From Nitrospirillum viridazoti (GTDB taxonomy: Bacteria > Pseudomonadota > Alphaproteobacteria > Azospirillales > Azospirillaceae): a DNA stretch of 64,000 nucleotides. Where the stretch lies: NCBI RefSeq assembly GCF_007827975.1, contig NZ_VITT01000005.1, one strand, 5' to 3'. Positions 39,404 through 47,964 of this stretch are shown piece by piece (within the stretch, counting starts at the first letter, position 1; each line of letters begins with the position of its first letter). A program made the translations under genes and the position numbers. The notes under the pieces are model-generated. The model was not told the DNA's origin and did not search any database. It was given only the letters and a program-made list of their open reading frames with translations.

Positions 39404-40384
39404 TCAGGTCCCCGCCTTGCGGTTCATGCGCACCAGCATCAGCTTGGCCAGCGACAGTACGATGAAGGTGATCACGAAGAGCACCAAGCCCAGCGCGATC
39501 AGGGAGGAGGTGTAGGTGTCGCCCACCGCCTCGGTGAACTCGTTGGCGATGGCGGCCGAGATGGTGGTGCCCGGCGCCAGCAGCGAGGAGGCGATGTGGT
39601 GCGAATTGCCGATGACGAAGGTCACGGCCATGGTTTCACCCAGCGCGCGGCCCAGGCCCAGCATGACGCCGCCCACCAGGCCCACGCGGGTGTAGGGGAT
39701 GGTGATGTCGCGCACCACCTCCCACGTCGTGGCGCCCAGGCCGTAGGCGCTTTCGCGCAGCATGGCGGGCATGGTCTCGAACACGTCGCGGGTAATGGAG
39801 GTGATGAAGGGCAGGATCATGATGGCCAGGATCAGGCCGGCCGTCAGCACGCCGATGCCGTAGGGCGGACCTTTGAACCAGACGCCGATGCCCGGGACGT
39901 TGCCCAGCGTGTTGATCAGGAAGGGCTGCACGGTCCGCTGCAGGAAGGGCGCGAACACGAACAGGCCCCAGATGCCGTAGATGATGCTGGGAATGCCGGC
40001 CAGCAACTCGACCGCGATGCCGATGGGCCGCTTGGCCCAGGCGGGGCACAGCTCGGTCAGGAAGATGGCGATGCCGAAACTGACGGGCACGCCCACCAGC
40101 ATGGCGATGGCCGAGGTGACCAGCGTGCCGTAGATGGGCGCCAGGGCGCCGAACTTCTCCGTCACCGGGTTCCAGATCTCGGTCGTGACGAAGCCGAAGC
40201 CGAAGGCCTTCAGGGCCGGCAGCGCGCCATGAATGAGCGAGATGATGACACCGCCCAGGAGCGTCAGCACCAGGAGGGCGAAAAATAGGGTGGCGCCGCG
40301 AAACAGAAGGTCGTTGCGGCGCTGCGTGCGCGCCCGCGGACTTTCCGCGCTGATGTCCGATGCCTTTACCGCCATGTCCACCAA
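39404..40384 (-). CDS. pstC: Phosphate ABC transporter permease PstC
   Basis: The 326-residue permease has an N-terminal cytosolic tail and six helices, with GALPALKAFGFGFVTTEIWNPV, LTELCPAWAKRPIGIAVELLAGIPSIIYGIWGLFV and the EAA loop MLRESAYGLGATTWEVVRDITIPYTR. It ends next to pstA. The start at 40384 or an internal ATG at 40375 is possible. It lies 172 bases after pstS, with a stem-loop between (40471-40500), a usual way to keep the binding protein more abundant than the permeases. Confidence 0.97.
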   Translation of the reverse strand: MVDMAVKASDISAESPRARTQRRNDLLFRGATLFFALLVLTLLGGVIISLIHGALPALKAFGFGFVTTEIWNPVTEKFGALAPIYGTLVTSAIAMLVGVPVSFGIAIFLTELCPAWAKRPIGIAVELLAGIPSIIYGIWGLFVFAPFLQRTVQPFLINTLGNVPGIGVWFKGPPYGIGVLTAGLILAIMILPFITSITRDVFETMPAMLRESAYGLGATTWEVVRDITIPYTRVGLVGGVMLGLGRALGETMAVTFVIGNSHHIASSLLAPGTTISAAIANEFTEAVGDTYTSSLIALGLVLFVITFIVLSLAKLMLVRMNRKAGT

Positions 40385-40470
40385 AGCACCCCTCCGGCCG
40401 TAGGCCCTGCGATAACTCGAAACGCGATGACCTAAAAAACCCGGATGTCTGTCAAGGAAGCCGACAAAGA

Positions 40471-40500
40471 GGGAGAGGAGCCGTAGGCGACCCCTCTCCC
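40471..40500 (-). terminator. Stem-loop between pstS and pstC
   Basis: Arms GGGAGAGG and CCTCTCCC pair over 14 bases in the pstS-pstC gap. No U-run follows. It probably stabilises the pstS message and lets some read-through reach pstCAB. Confidence 0.5.
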
Positions 40501-40556
40501 GACCTTCGTCCCCCGGGGCCCAAGCCCCGCGGGCGCTTCCTTTTACCCGAGGACTC

Positions 40557-41609
40557 TTACTTCGACCAGACGGGCTTGCCGTCGGCGGTCTTCACCGTGC
40601 TCCAGGACTTCTCGACCTGGGCGACCACGGCGGCCGGCATCGGGACATAGTCCAGCTGCTCGGCGGCGGCCTGGCCGTTGTTGTAGGCCCAGTCGAAGAA
40701 CTTCAGGGCCTCGGCGACGGCGGCGCCGTCCTGCGGCTGGCTGTAGACCAGGATGAAGCTGGCGCCGGTGATCGGCCAGCTGTCGGCACCGGGCTGGTCG
40801 ACCAGCACCAGGTAGAAGCCCGGGGCGTTGGCCCAGTCGGCACCAGCGGCGGCGGCCTGGAAGGCCTTGATCTCCGGGCTGACGACCTTGCCGTCGTGGT
40901 TCTTCAGCTTGGTGTAGGTCAGGGTGTTCTGCTTGGCGTAGGCGTACTCGACGTAGCCGATGGCGCCGTCGGTCAGCTTCACCATGTTGGCGACGCCTTC
41001 ATTACCCTTGGCGCCCAGGCCGGCAGCCCACTGCACGGAGGTGTTGGCACCGACGCGCTCGGCGAATTCCTTGTCTTCCTTGGACAGGTAGGTGGTCCAC
41101 AGGAAGTTCGTGCCCGACCCGTCGGAACGGTACACCGGGACGATGGAGGTCTTGGGCAGGTTCAGGCCGGGGTTCTGCGCCTTGATGGCCGGGTCGTCCC
41201 ACGAGGCGATCTGGCCCAGGTAGATCTTGGCGATGGTCGGGCCGTCCAGCTGGATCTGGCCGGGGGCGATGCCCTTCACGTTCACGACCGGGACGACGCC
41301 GCCCATGATCATCGGGAACTGCTGCAGGCCCGCTTCCTTCAGCTCTTCGGCCTTCAGGGGCATGTCGGAGGCGCCGAACGTGACCGTCTTCGCCTTGATC
41401 TGCTTGATGCCGCCGCCGGAACCGATGGACTGGTAGTTCAGGCCCACGCCGGTCTTGGCCTTATAGGCCTCGGCCCACTTTGCGTAGATGGGGTACGGGA
41501 AGGTGGCGCCGGCGCCGCTGATGTCGGCAGCCTGGGCGGCGCCCACCATCACCACCGCGGCCGCGGCGGCAACCATGCCCTTCAGCAGGTTCTTCGGTTG
41601 AAAGTTCAC
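40557..41609 (-). CDS. pstS: Periplasmic phosphate-binding protein PstS
   Basis: The 350-residue protein has a Sec signal (MVAAAAAVVMVGAAQAA) and the PstS pattern: GAGATFPYPIYAKWAEAYKAKTGVGLNYQSIGSGGGIKQI, VTFGASDMPL, PVYRSDGSGTNFLWTTYLSK and GADSWPITGASFILV. It binds phosphate in the periplasm and hands it to PstCA. Direct Pho-box repeats lie 138-166 bases upstream on the minus strand, so PhoB control under phosphate limitation is expected. It is divergent from the porin gene at 42322. Confidence 0.97.
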   Translation of the reverse strand: MNFQPKNLLKGMVAAAAAVVMVGAAQAADISGAGATFPYPIYAKWAEAYKAKTGVGLNYQSIGSGGGIKQIKAKTVTFGASDMPLKAEELKEAGLQQFPMIMGGVVPVVNVKGIAPGQIQLDGPTIAKIYLGQIASWDDPAIKAQNPGLNLPKTSIVPVYRSDGSGTNFLWTTYLSKEDKEFAERVGANTSVQWAAGLGAKGNEGVANMVKLTDGAIGYVEYAYAKQNTLTYTKLKNHDGKVVSPEIKAFQAAAAGADWANAPGFYLVLVDQPGADSWPITGASFILVYSQPQDGAAVAEALKFFDWAYNNGQAAAEQLDYVPMPAAVVAQVEKSWSTVKTADGKPVWSK

Positions 41610-41746
41610 GGGATTCCCCCACGGGTTGGAACGTCTTAGTCGACCATCTCGGGGCCCCGGCCGATCCGCCCAGGGGTAAACCCCCGCGACCGCTTCCTGA
41701 TCCCGTCTCGACGGGCGGACCCTAGATTCCGGGTCCTGAACCTTTG

Positions 41747-41775
41747 GTGACGACTTTGTTACAGTTTTATGAAAC
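41747..41775 (-). promoter_or_regulatory. Pho box upstream of pstS
   Basis: On the minus strand GTTTCAT-AAAA-CTGTAAC-AAAG-TCGTCAC shows 7-mer repeats every 11 bases. The first 18 bases match the PhoB consensus (CTGTCAT-N4-CTGTCAY) at about 15 positions. PhoB activation of pstSCAB is the expected effect. Confidence 0.7.
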
Positions 41776-42160
41776 CGTGGGCGTTTTGTCGCAGGTCTAC
41801 CCCTCGTTCACGCCCCGTACCGGCCGGCAGCGCTGGCGTGCCGCGGCAACACCAGCCAGAACCCGGCGGTTCCCCTGAGTCAACGCCGATTCTCAATTTC
41901 TTTTCAAGTGTCGGCGGATGCGCAACCCCGCCGCCATTTTTTCTGCGCCGCAGCGGCATCCCCATGGTCGCCGTAAGCAGGCCCCGGGGTGCGCCCTATT
42001 CACAACACTATAGATGCAGTCGATCCGCCCACCCTCTTTTTTCAGCCCGCCGGACCCGTCCGAACTCTACTGCTGTAGTCCCGGATTTGTTGCCCCGCCT
42101 TACTTTAAGCCCCCCAAAACGCCCGACTCGAAACTGTTGCAGCGGCGCCACAGCTAGCCC

Positions 42161-42208
42161 CTTTCATAAATCTGTCAACCTTTAGCAGTCTCGCTGTCAT
42201 GCTATATT
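42161..42208 (+). promoter_or_regulatory. Tandem Pho boxes and -10 element of the porin gene
   Basis: Four 7-mers start at exact 11-base steps: CTTTCAT (42161), CTGTCAA (42172), TAGCAGT (42183), CTGTCAT (42194). The first pair matches the PhoB consensus at 16 of 18 positions. The -10-like TATATT follows at 42203-42208, so PhoB takes the place of a -35 box. Confidence 0.82.
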
Positions 42209-42321
42209 GCTACCGAGCGCTTCGTTAGGGCCGCAGCCCAAACGCTCCAAACGCGTGACGTCGGCCCCGAAACCCGGGATTGGGCGGCATGCCGTAGACC
42301 GGATGATGGGAGAATCTAGGA

Positions 42322-43935
42322 ATGAACCTGAAGACCGTGTTGCTCGCTGGCACGGTGCTGGGCGTGGCTTTCGCCGCCGCCGGCGCCTCCGCTGCAGAGA
42401 CCAAGAAGTCGAACGCCGCCTCCGCCACTGCCGCCGCCGCCGCCACCCCGCTGGCCACCCAGGCGCAGATCGACGCGCTGAACAAGCAGATCCAGGCGCT
42501 GCAGGCGCAGTTGCAGGCGATCTCGGCCCAGACCGACGCCGCCAACAAGGCCGCCGCTGAGTCCAAGGCCGCCGCCGAGAAGGCCGCCACCTCGGCCACC
42601 GCCGCCACGGCGAACCTGCCCAGCATCACCTTCCCCAACGGCGTGCCGACCTTCACGTCCGCGGACAAGGCGTTCAGCTTCCAGCCCGTCGGCCGCATCC
42701 ACCTGGATTACGGCTACAACTTCCAGGATGCCAAGAACCCCGACAACCGGGCCAACAAGGACATCACCGACGGCTTCAACTTCCGTCGCGCCTACCTCGG
42801 CTTCGCCGGCAAGGCCTTCAACGACTTCACCTACAACGTGACGGCCGACTTCCCCGGCCGCTTCAACCAGTCCGGCCGCCTGCAGACCGCGCAGCTGACC
42901 TATACCGGCTACAAGGGCTGGCTGATCGACGTCGGCGCCATGCAGCCGGCCTTCACCTTCGAAGACAGCATCAGCTCCAACGACATCGGCCTGCTGGAAC
43001 GTCCCGGCATCAACAACGTCGTCACCGGCCTGATCGCCAGCGAAGGCCGCCTGTCGGCCGGCGTGCGCACCTTCGGCGACAACTACTTCGCCGACGTCTA
43101 CCTGACCGGTAACAGCGTCAATACCAGCCCGTTCGGCAGCACCACGGTCCTGACCAGCACGACGGGTTCGACCGCCTCCGTCACCTCCAGCGCCGCCACT
43201 GGCGTGGCCGACGACCAGAAGGCCGCGTTCGCCCGCGCCGCCTTCCGGCCCATCAACGATGAGCACACCATCGTCCACATCGCCGGCGACGTCGGCTACA
43301 TGTACGCCCCGCCGCAGACCAACGGTGTGAACGCCGCCGGTTCGCACGTGTTGGCCCTGTCCGAGCGTCCGGAAAACCGCTACGGCGGCCTGGGCTCCAT
43401 CCTGAACACCGGCAACATCAACGCCGACAGCGTCGCCATCTACGGCGGCGAACTGGCCGCCCGCTACGACAGCTTCTGGGCGCAGGGCGAAGGCTACCAG
43501 ATCGACGTGAAGCGCCGTAAGGATCTGTCCGCGGCCACCAACGACCCGAGCTTCTTCGGCTACTACGCCGAAGCCGGCTGGGTCCTGACCGGCCAGAAGC
43601 GCAACTACGTCGCCAACCAGGGCGCCTTCAGCTCCCCGACGGTGGACAAGCCCCTGAACCCCGGTGCCGGTCAGTGGGGCACCTGGGAAGCCGTGGCGCG
43701 CTACAGCTTCCTGAACCTGAACTCCGATACCTGGGCCACCAACACCGCCAACCGCGTCCGCGGCGGCCAGCAGGAAGTGTGGACCCTGGGCCTGAACTGG
43801 TACATGACCGCCAACGTCCGCTTCATGCTGGACTACCAGTTCATCGACCTGAAGAAGTACTCGTCCGCCACCAACAACACCCAGGTGGGCGACAACTGGC
43901 AGTCCCTGGGCGGCCGCGTCCAGTTCACGTTCTAA
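42322..43935 (+). CDS. OprO/OprP-type phosphate-selective outer-membrane porin
   Basis: The 537-residue protein has a Sec signal (residues 1-22, cut near ASAAE), a helical coiled-coil stretch with IDALNKQIQALQAQLQAIS at about 45-80, then a beta-barrel with PVGRIHLDYGYNFQD, FNFRRAYLGFAGKAFNDFTYNVTADFPG and the terminal Phe (GGRVQFTF). OprO/OprP-like porins form trimers that pass phosphate or polyphosphate over the outer membrane. Tandem Pho boxes stand directly upstream and the gene faces pstS, so both halves of phosphate uptake share control. A strong terminator follows. Selective-site lysines cannot be assigned without alignment. Confidence 0.92.
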   Translation: MNLKTVLLAGTVLGVAFAAAGASAAETKKSNAASATAAAAATPLATQAQIDALNKQIQALQAQLQAISAQTDAANKAAAESKAAAEKAATSATAATANLPSITFPNGVPTFTSADKAFSFQPVGRIHLDYGYNFQDAKNPDNRANKDITDGFNFRRAYLGFAGKAFNDFTYNVTADFPGRFNQSGRLQTAQLTYTGYKGWLIDVGAMQPAFTFEDSISSNDIGLLERPGINNVVTGLIASEGRLSAGVRTFGDNYFADVYLTGNSVNTSPFGSTTVLTSTTGSTASVTSSAATGVADDQKAAFARAAFRPINDEHTIVHIAGDVGYMYAPPQTNGVNAAGSHVLALSERPENRYGGLGSILNTGNINADSVAIYGGELAARYDSFWAQGEGYQIDVKRRKDLSAATNDPSFFGYYAEAGWVLTGQKRNYVANQGAFSSPTVDKPLNPGAGQWGTWEAVARYSFLNLNSDTWATNTANRVRGGQQEVWTLGLNWYMTANVRFMLDYQFIDLKKYSSATNNTQVGDNWQSLGGRVQFTF

Positions 43936-43972
43936 GGGTGGCCTCCCTTCGGGGAAGACATCCGTTTCAGGG

Positions 43973-44002
43973 AAACCCCGCCGGTTCGCCGGCGGGGTTT
44001 TT
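43973..44002 (+). terminator. Rho-independent terminator after the porin gene
   Basis: Arms AAACCCCGCCGG and CCGGCGGGGTTT pair perfectly over TTCG, and TT extends the T-run. The stop codon is 38 bases upstream. Confidence 0.92.
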
Positions 44003-44183
44003 CTTTACCTGCGACACTTGCACATGGGGGGCCGGGCGGACGGAACACATCTTCCCCTATGGCGATCGCGGAAAATTGTCATAGTTCGGTTATAGAAACG
44101 CCTGTCAGTGTTTAGGTTGCGCCCCGGCGGATGCTGGGCCAAAACGGCCTGAGGCGTGATGCCGGATCGAGAGGACGAGTGCA

Positions 44184-45095
44184 ATGGATGAGGGGCGTGG
44201 CGGCATGAACCCGCAGGACGAGAACGCGGCGCAGCCGGCACGGGACGCGCAGCAGGACGCCGCCATCGCCGCTGAGCTGGCGGCCGAGGCGGAGGAACTG
44301 GCCGACATCGACCTCGGCGACGAAGGCGACGATGACGGCCTCGATGGCCCGGAGGAAGAGCCCGGACTGGACGGCGCCCCGCCATCGGATGGCATGGCGC
44401 CCGCCAGCGGCAAGCGCGTGGCCTGCGGCGTCACGGGCAAGCTGCGCCCCAAGCGCGACCTGATCAGCCTGGACACCCTGCGCCCCAGCCTGGCCGTGCG
44501 CATCCGCCGCGACCATCCCGGCCTGCCGCCCGACGCCCTGGTCAGCCGCGGCGTCGTCGCCCGCTATCGCTCCCTGTATGTCGAGGAACTGCTGCAGCAG
44601 GAAAAGGGCGAACTGACGGAACTGGATCGCCAGGTCGCCGAAAGCATCGCCACCCACGAGACCCTGGCCGAGAACATCGAGGAAGGCTACGCCGAGGAGC
44701 GTACCCTGGGTGAGCGCATGTCGGACCACCTGGCCAGCTTCGGCGGCAGTTGGACCTTCATCCTCACCTTCGGCGGCTTCCTGATCGTCTGGATGATCAT
44801 CAGCAGCTTCCAAGGGGATAAGTCTTTCGATCCCTACCCTTTCATCCTGCTTAACCTCATCCTCTCCTGCCTGGCCGCCATCCAGGCGCCCATCATCATG
44901 ATGAGCCAGAAGCGGCAGGAGGCCAAGGATCGCCTGCGGTCCGAGAACGACTACCGCGTCAACCTCAAGGCGGAGCTGGAAATCCGGCACCTGCACGAAA
45001 AAATTGATTATCTTATCCAGCGGCAATGGAAGCGGCTCACCGAGATTCAGCAGCTGCAACTTGAGATTATGCAGGAAAAGCGCTACCGCCGCTGA
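44184..45095 (+). CDS. DUF1003 inner-membrane protein
   Basis: The 303-residue protein starts with an acidic, disordered region (residues 1-85, rich in Glu, Asp and Ala), then CGVTGKLRPKRDLISLDTLRP. The DUF1003 core follows: EERTLGERMSDHLASFGGSWTFILTFGGFLIVWM, two membrane helices and FDPYPFILLNLILSCLAAIQAPIIMMSQKRQEAKDRLRSENDYRVNLKAELEIRHLHEKIDYL. The family occurs widely in bacteria; its role is unknown. GAGGA precedes the ATG at 44184, and an internal ATG at 44205 is the alternative. It is a single gene between a terminator and a LuxR-type gene. Confidence 0.88.
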   Translation: MDEGRGGMNPQDENAAQPARDAQQDAAIAAELAAEAEELADIDLGDEGDDDGLDGPEEEPGLDGAPPSDGMAPASGKRVACGVTGKLRPKRDLISLDTLRPSLAVRIRRDHPGLPPDALVSRGVVARYRSLYVEELLQQEKGELTELDRQVAESIATHETLAENIEEGYAEERTLGERMSDHLASFGGSWTFILTFGGFLIVWMIISSFQGDKSFDPYPFILLNLILSCLAAIQAPIIMMSQKRQEAKDRLRSENDYRVNLKAELEIRHLHEKIDYLIQRQWKRLTEIQQLQLEIMQEKRYRR

Positions 45096-45263
45096 CCCAC
45101 CTATCCCTTTTGAGCAGGGTTCCGGCTATTCCTGGCTAGCTAAGGCGGGTTGGATACGCGAAAGGGCTAAAGCGACCGGACACAAGTGAGGGTTGTCTAA
45201 TGGTCCGAAAGAGCCAATATTAAACACTCCGATCTAGTTGCATCTGCGTCGGAGGTTTGGATC

Positions 45264-45962
45264 ATGGCCACCCATGATGTTCTGGTGATAGACCCGAGTA
45301 CCCTGTTCCGTCAGGGCTTAAGACAACTGCTGCCGCAGGATTTTCGCGTGGTTTCCGAAGCACGCGACGTCGAGGCGGCTCGGGCGGAGCTGTCCGCCCC
45401 CACACCAAATGATATATCCGGTGCCAAGCTGTCCGGCCGTGGCATCGCCCTGGTCCTGTTCGACGTGACGGACGCGGGGGAGTTCCGGGCAGCTGCCAGC
45501 CAGCTGCACACTCTGTTCCCCGAGGCTCGCCTGGTCTACTTGACCAACGGGTTCGACGCCCCCCGCCTGCGCATGGCGCTGGAGGCCGGGATCGACGGCT
45601 ACCTGACCAAGGACCGCTCCTCCAACGCGCTGATCCAGTCGCTGCACTTGGTGATGCTGGGCGAGAAGGTGTTCCCGTCAGACCTGGCCCTGCTGCTGAC
45701 CCAGCAGAACCATACCGGCAGCGTCGGCGCCGGCAGCCCGCACAAGGGCCTGTCGATGCGGGAAACGCAGATCCTGCGGGCCCTGGTCAAGGGTGAGAGC
45801 AACAAGGTGATCGCCAACGGCCTGCACATCACCGAGGCGACGGTGAAGGTCCACCTGAAGAGTCTGTTGCGCAAGATCAACTGCAACAACCGCACCCAGG
45901 CCGCCATCTGGGCGCTGAACAACGGCCTGACAGAAGCGACCCCAACGGCGGGCGCGGCCTGA
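45264..45962 (+). CDS. LuxR-family response regulator with a degenerate receiver
   Basis: The 232-residue protein has a receiver-like domain (1-125) and a C-terminal LuxR helix-turn-helix: LSMRETQILRALVKGESNKVIANGLHITEATVKVHLKSLLRKINCNNRTQAAIWAL. The receiver keeps Asp67 (VLFDVTD) and Lys116 (YLTKD), but the usual second Asp of the acidic pair is Pro11 (VIDPS). A Pro/Asn-rich insert at about 46-58 separates strands. It may therefore use phosphorylation weakly or not at all. No sensor kinase gene is adjacent, so it is an orphan regulator. GGAGG lies 9 bases upstream of the start. Confidence 0.88.
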   Translation: MATHDVLVIDPSTLFRQGLRQLLPQDFRVVSEARDVEAARAELSAPTPNDISGAKLSGRGIALVLFDVTDAGEFRAAASQLHTLFPEARLVYLTNGFDAPRLRMALEAGIDGYLTKDRSSNALIQSLHLVMLGEKVFPSDLALLLTQQNHTGSVGAGSPHKGLSMRETQILRALVKGESNKVIANGLHITEATVKVHLKSLLRKINCNNRTQAAIWALNNGLTEATPTAGAA

Positions 45963-46092
45963 CGCGGTCATGTGACACTGCTTGAACAAGGGACCGGGGG
46001 CCATACCCCCGGGGCACACCCGGCCTCCGGGGCTCGCCGCCAGCCCCTCTGAAGCCCGCGCGATTTCAAGCGGGCCGCAACCGGCGGGACCA

Positions 46093-46133
46093 AGAAAAAG
46101 GCCGCTGTCCCAGGCAGGGGACGGCGGCCTTTT
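46093..46133. terminator. Bidirectional terminator
   Basis: Arms AAAAGGCCGCTGTCCC and GGGGACGGCGGCCTTTT pair with one mismatch around a short loop, with T-runs on both strands. It separates the convergent luxR-type and POT transporter genes. Confidence 0.92.
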
Positions 46134-46157
46134 CTTTTCGAACGCTGCGGCCCCGGC

Positions 46158-47468
46158 CTACGCCACCGCCAGCACCCGCTGGCGCCGCAACGCGACGCCG
46201 TAGAAAACGGCCCCCGCCAGCACCAGCAGCGCCACCTGGCCGCCGAAATAGGCGAAGGGCGACAGGCGGTCATAGAGCTGGACGTACAGCCCACCCACCA
46301 TGTCGCCGGCGAAAACCGTAAGATAGAACACGGCGGTGATGGACGACTTCAGCCGGGCCGGCGCCTCCATATAGGCCCACTGAAGGCCGATCATGCTGAT
46401 GCACAGCTCACCGAAGCCCAGCACGATGTTGGACACCAGCATGAACCAGATGCTGACCGGATGGTCCTTGGTGGCCAGCAACCCGGCCAGCGCCATGATG
46501 GCGATGGACAGGCCGGTGATGCCGAAGCCCACGAACACCTTGGTGCGCGCCGGGGTCAGCGTGCCCCGGCGGCGGTCCACCCACCCCCAGAAGGCGTTGA
46601 AGATGGGGGTCAGCAGGATGATCATCAGCGGGTTGACAGCCTGCAGCTGGTCCGGCGTCAGGTCGAAGCCGAAGGGCCACAGGTTCAGGTCGATGTAGTC
46701 GCGGGCGAAGAACACCCAGGTCGTGGCCGTCTGGTCATAGGCCATCCAGAACACCAGGATCATGGGGAAGCCCAGCAGCATGCGCACCAGGCGCGTGCGT
46801 TCCTCCGGCGTCATGCCGCCGGCGGGCTGACCGGCCTTGGCGCGGGCCGCGGCGCGGTCGGCGGCGTTTTCCTGTGGGTAGAACCGCTTGCCGGCGGCGA
46901 ACACCACCAGGGCCACCGTCATCAGGGCCGCCGGCAGCATCAGCGCCACCTGGTAGCCCGCCTTGTCGCGCACCCAGGGCAGCGCGTAGGAGGTGACGAA
47001 GCCGCCGATGTTGATGGCCACGTAGAAGTAGCTGAAGGCCTTGTCCATCAGGGCTTCCTTGCCCTGCTCCTGGTACATGCGGGCCATCAGGGGGCTGACG
47101 TTGGGTTTGATGGCGCCGGCGCCCATAGCCAGCATCGCCAGGCTGGCGTACAGCATCCACGGGCTGCTGGCGAAGCCCAGGACCACCTGCCCGAAGATGT
47201 AGGGGAACGAGAAAAAGATGATGGTGGGATAACGGCCCAGCCAACGGTCGGCGATGATGCCGCCGATGAGAGGCAAGGCGTAGCAGGACGCCATGAAAAT
47301 CTGGATGACGGTGGCCGCGTCGCTGTCCGAGAAGCCCAGCTGCGAGGTGATATAGAGCGCCAGCAAGGTCCGCATACCGTAGTAGCAGGCGCGCTCGGCC
47401 AACTCACCCCAGAAGACGAACCAGAAACCCACCGGATGCCGAACGCGTGCCGTGACCTGTGCCTGCAT
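46158..47468 (-). CDS. POT-family proton-dependent oligopeptide transporter
   Basis: The start at 47468 (AAGGA upstream) gives 436 residues with twelve to fourteen helices. It has the POT signature near the start, FWGELAERACYYGMRTLLALYI (ExxER), then GGIIADRWLGRYPTIIFFS, and later FSYFYVAINIGGFVTSYALPWVRDKAGYQVA. POT proteins import di- and tripeptides with protons. The substrate range is unknown, but it would suit peptide uptake linked with the hydroxyproline/peptidase genes 10 kb away. The gene stands alone with a strong terminator after it. Confidence 0.92.
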   Translation of the reverse strand: MQAQVTARVRHPVGFWFVFWGELAERACYYGMRTLLALYITSQLGFSDSDAATVIQIFMASCYALPLIGGIIADRWLGRYPTIIFFSFPYIFGQVVLGFASSPWMLYASLAMLAMGAGAIKPNVSPLMARMYQEQGKEALMDKAFSYFYVAINIGGFVTSYALPWVRDKAGYQVALMLPAALMTVALVVFAAGKRFYPQENAADRAAARAKAGQPAGGMTPEERTRLVRMLLGFPMILVFWMAYDQTATTWVFFARDYIDLNLWPFGFDLTPDQLQAVNPLMIILLTPIFNAFWGWVDRRRGTLTPARTKVFVGFGITGLSIAIMALAGLLATKDHPVSIWFMLVSNIVLGFGELCISMIGLQWAYMEAPARLKSSITAVFYLTVFAGDMVGGLYVQLYDRLSPFAYFGGQVALLVLAGAVFYGVALRRQRVLAVA

Positions 47469-47964
47469 GCCCAAATCCTTGGAAAAATTGGTGCCTATCC
47501 CGCGCCCCCCTACGGAAAGGGTGCGCCCGAACATCCCCGACCGGGATGTAGGCGGCCTGCCCATTCACGCCCGCGCTGCCCTCTCGCCGTCGGCCCCCAA
47601 AGCCGTCGCGGCGGATATGCCCACCTGCTGTCCATCATGGTCGCCCGCGCCCCAACCCGGAGCCGGCGCCGTTGTTAGCCTGCTTCGTTAGGGGAATCGC
47701 GCCCGCGACACAAGCCGGGAATCACAAAATGACAGCGCATCAAAAAATTTAAGCGGGAGCCGCCCGAGCCGGCGTCCCTCCGGCAAGCCCGCGCCGCCCT
47801 TGCCGTCCAACAATGGCGGGCGACACCGCCGCAGTTCCAGGACAGCGCGGACTGAGGCAAAGTGTAGCGCCAGCATAAACGGGGGATCCCATATTCCCCT
47901 TTCGCTGGCTGTGTGCCTTTTGATTGTCTTGTGCGGTGCGAGAGCGCCCTGTTAATTGGCGGGG
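47469..47964. other. Intergenic region, no supported gene
   Basis: Divergent promoters for the POT gene (minus) and the membrane protein gene (plus) must lie here. Short frames have no ribosome sites. An AT-rich stretch at 47725-47752 (AAAAAATTTAA) stands out. I found no clear operator. Confidence 0.5.

Larger units (their letters stand above)
41610..42321. other. Divergent regulatory region between pstS and the phosphate porin
   Basis: The 712 bases contain no supported gene. They hold the Pho boxes for pstS (minus strand) and the porin (plus strand). The middle, about 41,800-42,120, shows nothing I recognise. Confidence 0.6.

Noticed and set aside
47675..47876. Short minus-strand frames before the membrane-protein gene
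   Set aside because: They have no ribosome site or recognisable motif.
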